DNA from: an uncultured Clostridia bacterium
Lineage (GTDB): Bacteria > Bacillota > Clostridia > Oscillospirales > Acutalibacteraceae
DNA length: 64,000 bases
Direction of reading: 5' to 3'
Assembly: GCA_937898625.1 (NCBI GenBank)
Contig: CALEJF010000040.1
Span: 1-64,000, forward strand
Shown here piece by piece: positions 43,580 through 52,600 of this stretch. The position numbers and the translations under genes are program-made. Under the pieces are notes generated by a model. The model was not told the origin of the DNA. It saw only the letters and a program-made list of their open reading frames with translations, and made no database searches. The first letter of the stretch is position 1. Each line of letters opens with the position of its first letter.

Positions 43580-44411
43580 ACTTTTCACCTCCGTGTTTAG
43601 TCTTTATCTTTTCTAATTGATAATTCAAACCATCATATATAACATTTTCGATTATCGGTTTAAAATCATATAATTCTTGTTGTTTTAATATATGAGTCAA
43701 TTCACCTATTGACAGATTTATGGTCTGTGTTGCATCTTCAACAATGTTTTTACAATTCACGAATGGATTGAACGAATTGCTTTTAACATCATCCTCGTAA
43801 TCATCAAATGCATCTAAAAAGTAAACTACCCTTCCCAACTGGTATCCGAATTTATATGTTTTTTCTTCGTCACACTCGTTATATGCAAAAAGCTTTCCTA
43901 AAATATGAGCAGTATTGTGAGCAGATAAATCAATGGACGAATTATTTGATTTTTCAATTTCAAATTGCGAGGTCATTCCATCTTCAACGATTTTAAACAA
44001 TTCGGGATTTTTCTTCTTTGCCTTATTTTTAAGAATTAAGAAATAGGGATAAATGAGATATAAAAGTATCTTTTTAAAGATTTTGCTGTCATGGAGATTG
44101 TCTACTAATTTAAAATATGCAAGAATGACTGTAATGGTACTTGCTACCTTATAAACATCACTTTCACAAGTGATTTTCATACATTTTTTGCAAGGATTAA
44201 AACTGCAACGGGATTGTTTTGCAGATATTTTATTATTTGAAAGTGCCATTTTATACATCACATAAAATGCTCCATCATAACTTAATAAAAATCGGGATAA
44301 AAGACCATATTCTTTACCCATTTCCTTGCAAAGAGTACAGTAAATGCCTTTGTAAGCTTCAAATTCTTTAATTTTAAGTTCAGGTTTATAAGTTGTTACA
44401 TATCCGAACAT
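43572..44411 (-). CDS. DUF5685-type protein
   Basis: 279 aa beginning MFGYVTTYKPELKIKEFEAYKGIYCTLC, the signature of the DUF5685 family. Cysteines at YCTLC and in CSFNPCKKCMKITC suggest a metal site. Helical throughout, with LDAFDDYEDDVKSNSFNPF near 190-215, an Asp-rich stretch somewhat like isoprenoid-synthase or squalene-synthase-type helices. Function unknown; partner of the degenerate J protein by overlap. Confidence 0.75.
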   Translation of the reverse strand: MFGYVTTYKPELKIKEFEAYKGIYCTLCKEMGKEYGLLSRFLLSYDGAFYVMYKMALSNNKISAKQSRCSFNPCKKCMKITCESDVYKVASTITVILAYFKLVDNLHDSKIFKKILLYLIYPYFLILKNKAKKKNPELFKIVEDGMTSQFEIEKSNNSSIDLSAHNTAHILGKLFAYNECDEEKTYKFGYQLGRVVYFLDAFDDYEDDVKSNSFNPFVNCKNIVEDATQTINLSIGELTHILKQQELYDFKPIIENVIYDGLNYQLEKIKTKHGGEKCE

Positions 44412-44414
44412 AAA

Positions 44415-45272
44415 TTATCTGTTAATCCCTTTCAATACTGTTCTTGCAACATAAGGTTTATTCATTGTATAAATATGAATTCCGTTAACACCGTTTAAGA
44501 GCAAGTCATTAATCTGATTTATGGCAAAATCAAGACCTGCTTTTTCTAAATCTTGCGGGCTATCCTTATATTTTTCAAGGAAATCAGTTACTTTGGTTGG
44601 AAGTTTTGTCCCCGAAAGACAAGTTATTCTGTCAATTTGTTTTATATTTGTAATTGGCATAATTCCCGCAAACACAGGGGCATAAATGCCTTTTTTACGG
44701 ACTTTCTCTAAAAAAGAATAAAAGATGTCGTTGTCATAGAAAAGCTGTGTTATGAGAAAATCGACACCACTATCAACTTTTATTTTCAGATGGTCAATGT
44801 CCTTTTCAAGGCTGTCACATTCAGGATGACACTCGGGATAACAAGCACCGCCAATGTCAAAATATCCATATTCTTTGATATGCTTTACAAGTTCGTAAGC
44901 GTAAGTATAGTATTCTCCTTGCGGTTTCTGGAATCCTTGTGGAATATCGCCACGCATAGCAAGGATGTTATCAATATGATTTCCTTTAAGAGTATCAAGG
45001 ATATAATCTATCTGTTCTTTTGGTGTTGATGCACAAGTTAAATGTGCCAACGCAGTAGTATCAAGACGGTTTTTTATAAGTGATGCAATCTTTGTTGTGT
45101 ACTGACTTGTGCCACCGCCTGCACCATATGTAACACTCATAAAATCGGGGTTATGGGCAGATAATTCGCGTACCGACCACTCAATGCTTTCAAATGCAGA
45201 ATCCGTTTTTGGCGGAAAAACCTCAAAGGAAATGAGTTGGTCTTTTACCATTAATTTTTCTGTTATCCTCAT
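44415..45272 (-). CDS. metF: Methylenetetrahydrofolate reductase
   Basis: Reduces methylene-THF to methyl-THF for methionine synthesis or one-carbon metabolism. The ATG at 45272 gives 285 aa. Typical segments are SFEVFPPKTD (residues 16-25), SVTYGAGGGTS, LAHLTCAS and LAMRGDIP. No MetV or HdrA-like partner is adjacent, but the transhydrogenase-like genes lie just upstream with a terminator and promoter between. Confidence 0.93.
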   Translation of the reverse strand: MRITEKLMVKDQLISFEVFPPKTDSAFESIEWSVRELSAHNPDFMSVTYGAGGGTSQYTTKIASLIKNRLDTTALAHLTCASTPKEQIDYILDTLKGNHIDNILAMRGDIPQGFQKPQGEYYTYAYELVKHIKEYGYFDIGGACYPECHPECDSLEKDIDHLKIKVDSGVDFLITQLFYDNDIFYSFLEKVRKKGIYAPVFAGIMPITNIKQIDRITCLSGTKLPTKVTDFLEKYKDSPQDLEKAGLDFAINQINDLLLNGVNGIHIYTMNKPYVARTVLKGINR

Positions 45273-45289
45273 ACTCAATCACCGAGAAT

Positions 45290-45318
45290 ATAATATCACA
45301 ATCATATTTTTTTAGCAA
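45290..45318 (-). promoter_or_regulatory. Promoter of the metF-radC gene run
   Basis: TTGCTA (45313-45318), 17-bp spacer, TATTAT (45290-45295) on the minus strand. No SAM riboswitch-like structure is seen. Confidence 0.5.
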
Positions 45319-45348
45319 TAGAATGGTTATTTATTTACATATTATTTA

Positions 45349-45380
45349 CAAAAGGAAAAGGGACGATGCGAGTCGTCCCC
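45349..45380 (-). terminator. Terminator after the transhydrogenase-like genes
   Basis: GGGACGA and TCGTCCC pair with a 6-nt loop, followed on the minus strand by TTTTCCTTTT. Confidence 0.7.
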
Positions 45381-45413
45381 TACTTTTTGTACTTTTTATT
45401 TTGAGTTTTTCAT

Positions 45414-48041
45414 TTAAAAAAGTTTACTTGCGCTGATAATTTCCTCGTTTGTGACTTTGCCAGTTGGAATTGCGTTTACTGATTTGATTGCTTCAGCAGT
45501 TAAATCACTATATGGTGAATTGAGTTTGCTGTTTACATACTCTGCAAGACTTTCACTCTTAAAGATTGCTTTTTGCTTTCTTTCATTACCATACTTGTCG
45601 AAGAATATTCCATTTTCGTAATATGCTGGAGTTTCTATTACTTTTTCAAAACTACCATTGTACTGTGGAATGTTGAGTTTTGAAATTGCATAATAGTTTG
45701 CATCTGTTTCCTTTGCAGTTGTATATATCTCTTTATTATTTTCTTCCGCATATTTTTTTAGTACAAATGCAGTTTCAGTTGAAACTTTACCGTTAATTAC
45801 GATTGTATCAAGGTTGAGTATTTCATCGAAATCAGTTGTTTGCGATTGCTCGTTAAGAACACCGAAACGACCACCTTTACAGAGGATTCCGTTATTTACA
45901 GGTAATGCTCGGGTTACAGTTGAGCCGATATAACGATAATCAATATCACAAAGGTTAGAACAGTTTGTGCAAATGCTCTTAACTGAGTTTTCTTTAACGG
46001 GAACGCTCTTTGTAAATGATGTTTTTTCTCGGAGTGCACCAGTCGGGCAAAGTGCAACGCATTGACCACAAGCAATACATTCGGTTTCTTTGAGATGTTT
46101 TGAGAGTTCAGGCTCAACAAGAGTATTGAAACCACGGTTAATAAGTCCGATTGCAGACTTGCCCATAACTTCTTCACAAACTCTTACACAAAGACCGCAG
46201 AGAATACATTTATCCGTATTTCTCGCAATTAAATCGTTTGCGTTTTCTTGGTTTCTGTTGTGTTTCTCCCCTGCAAATCTTGATGGTTTAACATCATAAT
46301 CATTTGCATAAGAAATAAGTTTACATTCAAAGTAATCGTGACAACCACATTCAAGACAACGGTTTGCTTCTTTTTTTGCAATTTCTTCGCTGAAACCGAA
46401 ATTAACTTCCTTAAAGTTTGTTTTTCTGTCAGCAGGACTCATATGTGGCATTTTGGCTCTTGGTGATTTTTCAAATTTTGAATAGTCAATTGCCTTGCTA
46501 TCCTGTTCAACAAAATATGGCTTTTTGTAGCCTACTGTTTCACCATTCAAGTATCTATCAATTACAACAGATGCTTTTTGTGCCTCACCAATTGCAGCAA
46601 TTGCAATATCAGCACCCTTATTTGTAGCATCACCAACTGCAAATACACCATCAACTGATGTTGTAAATCTGCTTTCATCTGCTGAAATAGTGTTTTTGCG
46701 TGTTGCTTCAAGAGTTTCAAATCCATTAAGATTTGGATACTGGCCGATTGCCATAATTACACTGTCAAGGGCGATTTCTTCGGTTTCACCCTCAATGGCA
46801 ACAGGTCTTCTTCTGCCACTTTCATCAGGCTCACCAAGTTCCATTTTTTGCAAGATAACTCCGTTGAGTTTTCCATTTTCCCCTGTAAATTCAATAGGAT
46901 TTGTAAGGTATTTATAAATAACGCCCTCTTCTTCTGACTCAAGAATTTCCTGTGGGTCAGCAGGCATTTCGTCCTTTGTACGACGATAAATAACATACAC
47001 ATTTTCTGCACCAAGGCGAACTGCAACACGGCAAGCATCCATAGCGGTATTACCACCACCGCAAACTGCAACATTTTTGCCGATTTCGGGTTTGTTTCCA
47101 AGGGCAACCTCGCGAAGAAAGTCGATACCACCCCATACACCGTCCAAATCTTCACCTTGAACTCGCATTTTACTGCTATTCCAAGCACCGATAGCAACAA
47201 GTGTAGCATCGTGGTCTTCTTTGATTTCTTCAAATAAAATATCCTTGCCAATTTTTACATTATTCTTGAGTATTACGCCCATATCTTCAATGAGTTTAAT
47301 CTCTTTATCTAAAACTGCTTTTGGAAGACGGTATTCAGGGATACCGTAACGAAGCATACCGCCCATTTTTGGCATCTGCTCAAAAATTGTTACACTATGG
47401 CCTTGTTTACGAAGGAAATACGCCGCTGTAAGACCAGCAGGACCACCACCGATAATTGCAACCTTTTTATTTGTATCAGGTTCAATTGCAGGGACATAAG
47501 TATCACCCAACAAGTCCATATCCCCTACGAAGCCTTTAAGGAATGCAATTGAAATTGGTTCGTCAACATACTGTCTGCGACACTGCTTTTCACAAGGATG
47601 AGGACAAATTCTACCGATTGATGCAGGTAAAGGCAACTTTTCTTTAATAAGTTTAACTGCTTCTCTATATTCACCATTTGCAATAAGACCAACATAACCC
47701 TGACAATCTGTTCCTGCAGGGCAAGCCTTGCTACAAGGTGCAACGCAATCACCGGTATGGTCGGAGAGCAAAAGTTCAAGTGCAACTTTACGAGAAGCCT
47801 TGATTCTTTCTGTCTGTGTATGAACTACCATACCATCAGCCACTTTTGTTGAACAAGCTCGAAGAAGTTTTGGGTTACCCTCTACCTCAACTGTACAAAG
47901 TCCGCAAGCACCGTAAAGTTCTACCCTGCCATCATAACAGAGATTCGGAATCTTAATTCCATTCTGTGTAGCAACATTGAGTATTGTTGAGCCTTCTTCT
48001 GCAATTATCTTTTTACCATCAATAGTTAATGTAATACTCAA
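45414..48041 (-). CDS. NfnB/GltD-like flavoprotein fused to ferredoxin domains (Stn-type subunit)
   Basis: 875 aa from a TTG start following GGAGGTGA. Domains: a [2Fe-2S] ferredoxin (1-80; CYDGRVELYGACGLC), a GltD-type Fe-S segment (100-180; CxxxCPAGTDCQGY), FAD and NAD(P) Rossmann domains (about 190-520; GGGPAGLTAAYFLRKQG, CGGGNTAMDA), two [4Fe-4S] sites (CILCGLCVRVCEE, CIACGQCVALCP), and a Fe4S4 molybdopterin-oxidoreductase-like stub (CTNCSNLCDIDYRY) lacking the cofactor domain. There is no H-cluster, so it is not a hydrogenase. With the next two genes it resembles Sporomusa-type Nfn, coupling NADPH, NADH and ferredoxin. Confidence 0.85.
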   Translation of the reverse strand: MSITLTIDGKKIIAEEGSTILNVATQNGIKIPNLCYDGRVELYGACGLCTVEVEGNPKLLRACSTKVADGMVVHTQTERIKASRKVALELLLSDHTGDCVAPCSKACPAGTDCQGYVGLIANGEYREAVKLIKEKLPLPASIGRICPHPCEKQCRRQYVDEPISIAFLKGFVGDMDLLGDTYVPAIEPDTNKKVAIIGGGPAGLTAAYFLRKQGHSVTIFEQMPKMGGMLRYGIPEYRLPKAVLDKEIKLIEDMGVILKNNVKIGKDILFEEIKEDHDATLVAIGAWNSSKMRVQGEDLDGVWGGIDFLREVALGNKPEIGKNVAVCGGGNTAMDACRVAVRLGAENVYVIYRRTKDEMPADPQEILESEEEGVIYKYLTNPIEFTGENGKLNGVILQKMELGEPDESGRRRPVAIEGETEEIALDSVIMAIGQYPNLNGFETLEATRKNTISADESRFTTSVDGVFAVGDATNKGADIAIAAIGEAQKASVVIDRYLNGETVGYKKPYFVEQDSKAIDYSKFEKSPRAKMPHMSPADRKTNFKEVNFGFSEEIAKKEANRCLECGCHDYFECKLISYANDYDVKPSRFAGEKHNRNQENANDLIARNTDKCILCGLCVRVCEEVMGKSAIGLINRGFNTLVEPELSKHLKETECIACGQCVALCPTGALREKTSFTKSVPVKENSVKSICTNCSNLCDIDYRYIGSTVTRALPVNNGILCKGGRFGVLNEQSQTTDFDEILNLDTIVINGKVSTETAFVLKKYAEENNKEIYTTAKETDANYYAISKLNIPQYNGSFEKVIETPAYYENGIFFDKYGNERKQKAIFKSESLAEYVNSKLNSPYSDLTAEAIKSVNAIPTGKVTNEEIISASKLF

Positions 48042-49787
48042 TTATTTCACCTCCACAGCATTGAAACGGCAAACTGATACGCAGTTTCCACATTTAATAC
48101 ATTTTTCCACATCAATAATATGGGGATTTTTAACTGTTCCGCTGATAGCACCAACAGGACATTTTTTAGCACACAATGTACAACCTTTACAAGCCTCTGC
48201 GTTGATTTGGTAACGAAGAAGATTTGTACACTCGTGAGCAGTACATTTTTTCTCAACAATATGCTCAAGATATTCGTTTTTAAAGTATTTAAGTGTTGTA
48301 AGGACAGGGTTTGGTGCAGTCTGGCCAAGTCCACAAAGTGCACCATCTTTAATTGCAAGACAAAGTTCTTCCAAAAGTTCAATGTCTTCTTCCTTGCCGT
48401 TACCCTCTGTAATTCTTGTGAGAATTTCAAGCATTCTCTTTGTGCCAAGACGACAATGAACACATTTACCACATGATTCTTTTGCAGTAAAATCAAGGAA
48501 GAAACGAGCCATTTCTACCATGCAAGTGCTATCGTCCATAACAACCATACCACCTGAGCCCATAATAGCCCCCGTAGCTGAAAGTGCTTTATAATCAATT
48601 ACAGTGTCAAGCAATTCGGCAGGAATACAACCACCCGATGGTCCACCCATTTGAACGGCTTTGAAGTTTTTATCGTTTTTAATACCGCCACCAATGTCAA
48701 AAATAACATCACGGAGAGTTTTACCCATTGGGATTTCAACAAGTCCACCACGCTTGATTTTACCTGTAAGTGCAAAAACCTTTGTACCCTTGCTGTTTTC
48801 AGTGCCCATTGATGAGAAAGCATTTCCACCATTGAGAATAATCCAACTGACATTTGCAAATGTTTCAACATTATTGATATTTGATGGTTTATGCCAATAT
48901 CCTGACTGTGCAGGGAACGGCGGTTTAAGTCTTGGCATACCGCGAGAGCCTTCAAGTGACTCAATAAGTGCAGTTTCTTCACCGCAAACAAATGCACCTG
49001 CACCTGCTTTTATACGAAAATCGCAAGAAAAGTCTGTACCCATTATGTTTTGACCTATATACCCTTTGGCTTTTGCTTGGTCAATAGCATTTTGAAGTCT
49101 TTTAATTGCAAGTGGGTACTCGGCACGAACATAAACGATTGCTTCACTTGCACCGATGGCATAAGCACCTATGAGCATACCCTCGATAAGATTGTGGGGG
49201 TCGCCCTCAATAACGGCTCTGTCCATAAATGCTCCCGGGTCACCCTCGTCCGCATTACAGATAAGATATTTCTTTTCACCTTGTGACTGACGGGCAGCAT
49301 TCCACTTAAACCAAGTGGGGAAACCTGCACCGCCACGACCAGCAAGACCTGAAATCTTGATTTCTTCAATTACATCTTCAGGTGACATTGTAGTTAATAC
49401 TTTGTTGAGCGCCTTATAGCCGTCATCCTTGGTATAATCTTCAATAAGTTCAGGGTTGATAACACCACAATGGCGAAGTGCAATTCTTGTTTGCTTATCT
49501 AAAAATTGTTTATCATCGTCGGAGATTTCATATTCTTTAGCCGATGCTAAATCGTTGTTATTAACTGCAACTGCAATTTTTTCTGCAATTTCACCAGTTA
49601 CTTTTACAAATCTGTGGAGTCCATCGTGTGCGTAAACATCAACAATAGGCTCAAGGTAACACATACCGATACAACCTGTAACTGTAAGTTGATTTTCACT
49701 TAAATCAAGGGTTGAATTTAATACATCATAGGCTTTTTGTGCACCTGCAGCGATACCGCAACTGCCCTGACCAACTGCAATTTTCAT
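48042..49787 (-). CDS. NuoF/HydB-like NADH:flavin subunit
   Basis: 581 aa. An N-terminal thioredoxin-like [2Fe-2S] region, the FMN/NADH domain with GLAGRGGAGFPTWFKW (about residue 140) and CGEETALIESLEGSRG, the [4Fe-4S] site SCGKCVHCRLGTKRM, and a C-terminal pair of [4Fe-4S] ferredoxin motifs (CKGCTLCAKKCP, CIKCGNCVSVC). The bifurcating hydrogenase and transhydrogenase families share this subunit. It overlaps the NuoE-like stop by one base (TAATG). Confidence 0.92.
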   Translation of the reverse strand: MKIAVGQGSCGIAAGAQKAYDVLNSTLDLSENQLTVTGCIGMCYLEPIVDVYAHDGLHRFVKVTGEIAEKIAVAVNNNDLASAKEYEISDDDKQFLDKQTRIALRHCGVINPELIEDYTKDDGYKALNKVLTTMSPEDVIEEIKISGLAGRGGAGFPTWFKWNAARQSQGEKKYLICNADEGDPGAFMDRAVIEGDPHNLIEGMLIGAYAIGASEAIVYVRAEYPLAIKRLQNAIDQAKAKGYIGQNIMGTDFSCDFRIKAGAGAFVCGEETALIESLEGSRGMPRLKPPFPAQSGYWHKPSNINNVETFANVSWIILNGGNAFSSMGTENSKGTKVFALTGKIKRGGLVEIPMGKTLRDVIFDIGGGIKNDKNFKAVQMGGPSGGCIPAELLDTVIDYKALSATGAIMGSGGMVVMDDSTCMVEMARFFLDFTAKESCGKCVHCRLGTKRMLEILTRITEGNGKEEDIELLEELCLAIKDGALCGLGQTAPNPVLTTLKYFKNEYLEHIVEKKCTAHECTNLLRYQINAEACKGCTLCAKKCPVGAISGTVKNPHIIDVEKCIKCGNCVSVCRFNAVEVK

Positions 49788-50284
49788 TATTCTTCCTCCC
49801 CTGCTTTTTCTTGTAATTCTTTAAAGATTGACACAGCTTTTTCAGGTGTTAATGAACCATATGTATCATCATTTATCATCATTACAGGTGACAAACTGCA
49901 ACAACCAAGGCAAGCAACATTTTTAAGGGTAAAAAGACCGTCTTCTGTTGTTTCTCCGTCTTTAATACCTAAATAATCGTTAATTACCTTTTCAATCTGT
50001 AATGAGCCGTTAACATGGCAAGCAGTACCTTGACAAAGCATAATAAGATACTTACCAACCGGCTGTAATCTGAACTGTGAATAGAATGTTGCAACACCCA
50101 TTATTTTTGTGACCTTAACTCCAGTTCTTTGGGAAATATGTAAAATTACATCAACGGGCAAATAGCCATAAATCTCCTGCGCATTCTGTAATATTGTAAT
50201 AAGACTTCCCGGAACAGTTGCATATTTTTGCAAACAAGGTTCAAGAAGTGAGAAATCATTTGTGTTCTGACAGTTACAACTCAT
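49787..50284 (-). CDS. NuoE/HydC-like [2Fe-2S] subunit
   Basis: 165 aa from the ATG at 50284 after GGAGG; an upstream in-frame ATG has no site. The thioredoxin-like [2Fe-2S] site is formed by LCQGTACHVNG and VACLGCCSLSP (C-X4-C and C-X3-C type). TKIMGVATFYSQFR is typical of the family. First gene of the three-gene transhydrogenase-like unit. An extra CNCQN at the start is unusual. Confidence 0.92.
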   Translation of the reverse strand: MSCNCQNTNDFSLLEPCLQKYATVPGSLITILQNAQEIYGYLPVDVILHISQRTGVKVTKIMGVATFYSQFRLQPVGKYLIMLCQGTACHVNGSLQIEKVINDYLGIKDGETTEDGLFTLKNVACLGCCSLSPVMMINDDTYGSLTPEKAVSIFKELQEKAGEEE

Positions 50285-50315
50285 ATGTAAACCTCCGTAT
50301 AAAAACCTATCATAT

Positions 50316-50344
50316 ATCATAATACAAAATGCGTTATTTTTCAA
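50316..50344 (-). promoter_or_regulatory. Promoter of the NuoE-like gene
   Basis: TTGAAA (50339-50344), 17-bp spacer, TATGAT (50316-50321) on the minus strand. Confidence 0.5.
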
Positions 50345-50375
50345 ATATAAAATACTGTAAAATTGTAAAAAAATA

Positions 50376-50404
50376 TCGACTTTACACCTAAAAGAGTATA
50401 TAAT
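50376..50404 (+). promoter_or_regulatory. Promoter of the PHP-domain gene
   Basis: TCGACT (50376-50381), 17-bp spacer, TATAAT (50399-50404). Confidence 0.5.
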
Positions 50405-50435
50405 ATTAACAATAAAAATGAATTGAGGAATTATA

Positions 50436-51116
50436 TTGAGAAAATATTTATATGAAATGCATTTTCATACAAAAAATACAAGCAACTGTGCCAATGTACC
50501 TGCGGAAATTGCAGTTGAGGAATACATCAAGGCTGGTTATGACGGAATCGTTGTAACTGACCATTTAAGCCCGTCAACATATATGAAATACGGTCGTGAA
50601 TTATTGCCTTGGAAGAAGAAAGTGGAATTCTTTTTACGCGGATATAAAGAAGCAAAGAAAACTGCAAACGGCAGAATCCCTGTACTTTTGGGTATGGAAC
50701 TTCGCTTTAGAACAAGCGAAGGTGAAAATGATTATCTTGTTTATGGTATAAACGAAGATTTTCTCTATAACACACCTGATTTGCTTAATTTGAACAGCAG
50801 AACTTTTTATGAGTTGGCTCAGGCTAATAATTTGCTTGTTTTTCAGGCACATCCTTTTAGGGTTGGAATGAAGGTTACAAACCCGAAATATCTTGACGGA
50901 GTTGAAGTTTTTAATGGAAACCCGCGACACAATTCGAGCAACGATATTGCTGAAATGTGGGCAAAAAAATATGACCTAATGGTCACATCAGGGTCCGACT
51001 ATCACGAAATTGAAGATTTAGGCACAGGTGGAATTTGGTTTAACAAGGAAATTAAAGATAATAAAACTTTAATTGAAGAATTGTTGAAAAAAGAATATGA
51101 ATTAAAGAAACCATAA
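50436..51116 (+). CDS. PHP-domain phosphoesterase
   Basis: 226 aa from a TTG after GAGGAAT. Metal ligands of a small PHP domain are visible: MHFHTKNTS (His-X-His), VVTDHLS (Asp, His), a Glu in GMELRF, FQAHPFR (His) and SGSDYHE (Asp, His). Related proteins hydrolyse nucleoside bisphosphates or histidinol phosphate; this one cannot be placed more exactly. Divergent from the transhydrogenase-like genes. Confidence 0.85.
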   Translation: MRKYLYEMHFHTKNTSNCANVPAEIAVEEYIKAGYDGIVVTDHLSPSTYMKYGRELLPWKKKVEFFLRGYKEAKKTANGRIPVLLGMELRFRTSEGENDYLVYGINEDFLYNTPDLLNLNSRTFYELAQANNLLVFQAHPFRVGMKVTNPKYLDGVEVFNGNPRHNSSNDIAEMWAKKYDLMVTSGSDYHEIEDLGTGGIWFNKEIKDNKTLIEELLKKEYELKKP

Positions 51117-51121
51117 AGAAA

Positions 51122-51153
51122 AAGGTCTGCATTGATTTGCAGACCTTATTTTT
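51122..51153. terminator. Terminator between the PHP and metallophosphoesterase genes
   Basis: AAGGTCTGC and GCAGACCTT form a 9-bp stem followed by ATTTTTA on the plus strand. Confidence 0.75.
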
Positions 51154-52192
51154 ACGCCTCAACCTTTGAAAATTCGTACATTTTTTGTGGGTTTGTTTCT
51201 GTTACATCAATTACAGTTAAAGTACATGATGGAATCATATCGTCAGGATGTGATGCATTGTAGCCACTCACACTACTCAACTGATAATATCTGCCATTAT
51301 AAAAATGACACATATTATTACTGTGAACATGACCAATAGAAATGAGGGAAATATACTCATTATCGGCAGTCATATCATCAAAAAGTTTATTCTCCTTGAT
51401 ATTGTCCAGCTCATAAACATAAGCTGACGGGAAACCGTCGTATCCCTCGCCATTTTCATAAGCTGTTTTAAATGCAGGTGTATTCATATGGAAGAATACA
51501 CTTGTTTTTACTTTTCTTTCATTAATTCCTTTGAGTAGCCAATTGATTTGATTTTCTTTTATGTAATCGTACTCACCTATTGCCTTGACTGTTCTTGCGT
51601 TAGAGTCCATAAATGCAAGAGAATGTGCTAATTCTCCATTATATTCAAGGTCAATAAAGAATTGCATATCACCATCAATGTTTTCTTCATTACCATAAAC
51701 AAAGTTTTTATACTGCATTAAATATGCAATTAAATCTTCATTTTCACCATCAATCTCTCCGTCATTATTACCAGGCAAGAAAGTCCAAGGTATATTATAG
51801 TTGTCAACAAGGTCAGCAAAAATTTTTGCTGCACCATATTTATCATAATTAGAAACAAGGTTGAAGCCGTCAATCATATCGCCATTGACAACAATAAAAT
51901 CACAAGGAGTAACATCAAGAATAATTTCTAAAGCCGACATAGTTTTAGCATCGTTTTCACAAGTACCGTTAAAAAAATGTGTATCGTTAATTTTGAGAAC
52001 AACAAATTCACCGTCATCGCCTACATCATAAGTGATTTGCTCTTGGTTATAAATTTCTTCGTAGCTGTGAGCAAGGTCTTTAGGTGCATTGAAGTTAAAA
52101 CGATATAATATGTAGCCACCAAATGAGCCACCACAGACCAAAACAACAGCAAGAATAATTGCTATTATTTTAAATATTTTCTTTTTTATCAT
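51152..52192 (-). CDS. Membrane-anchored metallophosphoesterase
   Basis: 346 aa; the ATG at 52192 is seven bases after AAAGGAG. An N-terminal signal anchor (residues 2-24) places the domain outside the cell. Calcineurin-like ligands are KINDTHFF (Asp, His), VVNGDMID (GDxxD), LPGNNDGE (GNxD), HMNTPAF and ISIGHVHSNN (GHxH). Substrate unknown. The start region is shared with a divergent XRE gene. Confidence 0.87.
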   Translation of the reverse strand: MIKKKIFKIIAIILAVVLVCGGSFGGYILYRFNFNAPKDLAHSYEEIYNQEQITYDVGDDGEFVVLKINDTHFFNGTCENDAKTMSALEIILDVTPCDFIVVNGDMIDGFNLVSNYDKYGAAKIFADLVDNYNIPWTFLPGNNDGEIDGENEDLIAYLMQYKNFVYGNEENIDGDMQFFIDLEYNGELAHSLAFMDSNARTVKAIGEYDYIKENQINWLLKGINERKVKTSVFFHMNTPAFKTAYENGEGYDGFPSAYVYELDNIKENKLFDDMTADNEYISLISIGHVHSNNMCHFYNGRYYQLSSVSGYNASHPDDMIPSCTLTVIDVTETNPQKMYEFSKVEA

Positions 52193-52222
52193 ATTCATTC
52201 TCCTTTCGGGTATCATAATGAA

Positions 52223-52251
52223 AATATATCACAAATTGAGATTATTGTCAA
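52223..52251 (-). promoter_or_regulatory. Promoter of the metallophosphoesterase gene
   Basis: Perfect TTGACA (52246-52251), 17-bp spacer, TATATT (52223-52228). The -35 lies inside a dyad, GAGAT/ATCTC. Confidence 0.7.
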
Positions 52252-52262
52252 TATCTCGTACT

Positions 52263-52283
52263 GTGATAATGTAAAATTATCAC
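52263..52283. promoter_or_regulatory. Candidate operator, 8-bp inverted repeat
   Basis: GTGATAAT (52263-52270) and ATTATCAC (52276-52283) are perfect complements spaced by five bases. The repeat ends at the ribosome site of the small XRE gene and covers its likely -10 (GATAAT). Confidence 0.6.
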
Positions 52284-52294
52284 AAGGTGATTTT

Positions 52295-52498
52295 ATGAGA
52301 TTAAAAGACTTGAGAGAAGATAATGATTTGAAGCAAAAGCAACTTGCAGAATATCTTAATATAAAGCAAAATACCTATTCACAATATGAAAATGGTAAGC
52401 GTGAAATTCCAATTGAAATGCTTTGGAAATTAGCTGATTTTTATAATACAAGTGTTGATTATATCATTGGTAGAACTGATAACCCTACAGGATTTTAG
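52295..52498 (+). CDS. Small XRE-family regulator
   Basis: 67 aa, a single helix-turn-helix: LKDLREDNDLKQKQLAEYLNIKQNTYSQYENGKREIP, followed by DFYNTSVDYIIGRTDNP as in Cro/CI-type regulators. AAGGTGAT precedes the ATG. It probably represses itself and perhaps the divergent metallophosphoesterase through the inverted repeat. A terminator follows. Confidence 0.92.
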   Translation: MRLKDLREDNDLKQKQLAEYLNIKQNTYSQYENGKREIPIEMLWKLADFYNTSVDYIIGRTDNPTGF

Positions 52499-52506
52499 AT
52501 TTTTGT

Positions 52507-52534
52507 AACCACTCGCAACTGCGAGTGGTTTTTT
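52507..52534 (+). terminator. Terminator after the small XRE gene
   Basis: AACCACTCGC and GCGAGTGGTT form a 10-bp stem with loop AACT, then TTTT. Confidence 0.85.
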
Positions 52535-52555
52535 CTCTCCCTCAATCTTTTTCTG

Positions 52556-52587
52556 CGAAAAAGACAGCTCCCTCGTCAGAGGGAGCC
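52556..52587 (-). terminator. Terminator after the transketolase genes
   Basis: GCTCCCTC and GAGGGAGC (8 bp, 4-nt loop), followed on the minus strand by TGTCTTTTT. The GGCTCCCTC element is a common intergenic palindrome type in this group. Confidence 0.65.
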
Positions 52588-52600
52588 GAGAATAGTTGGA

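Noticed and set aside
45273..45345. Possible SAM riboswitch before metF
   Set aside because: AT-rich, too short, and without the conserved SAM-I or SAM-II core.
45360..45379. GC-rich palindromes at 45360, 52567 and 63039 as a mobile repeat family
   Set aside because: Similar in style but not in sequence; two of them serve as terminators, so a repeat family is not shown.
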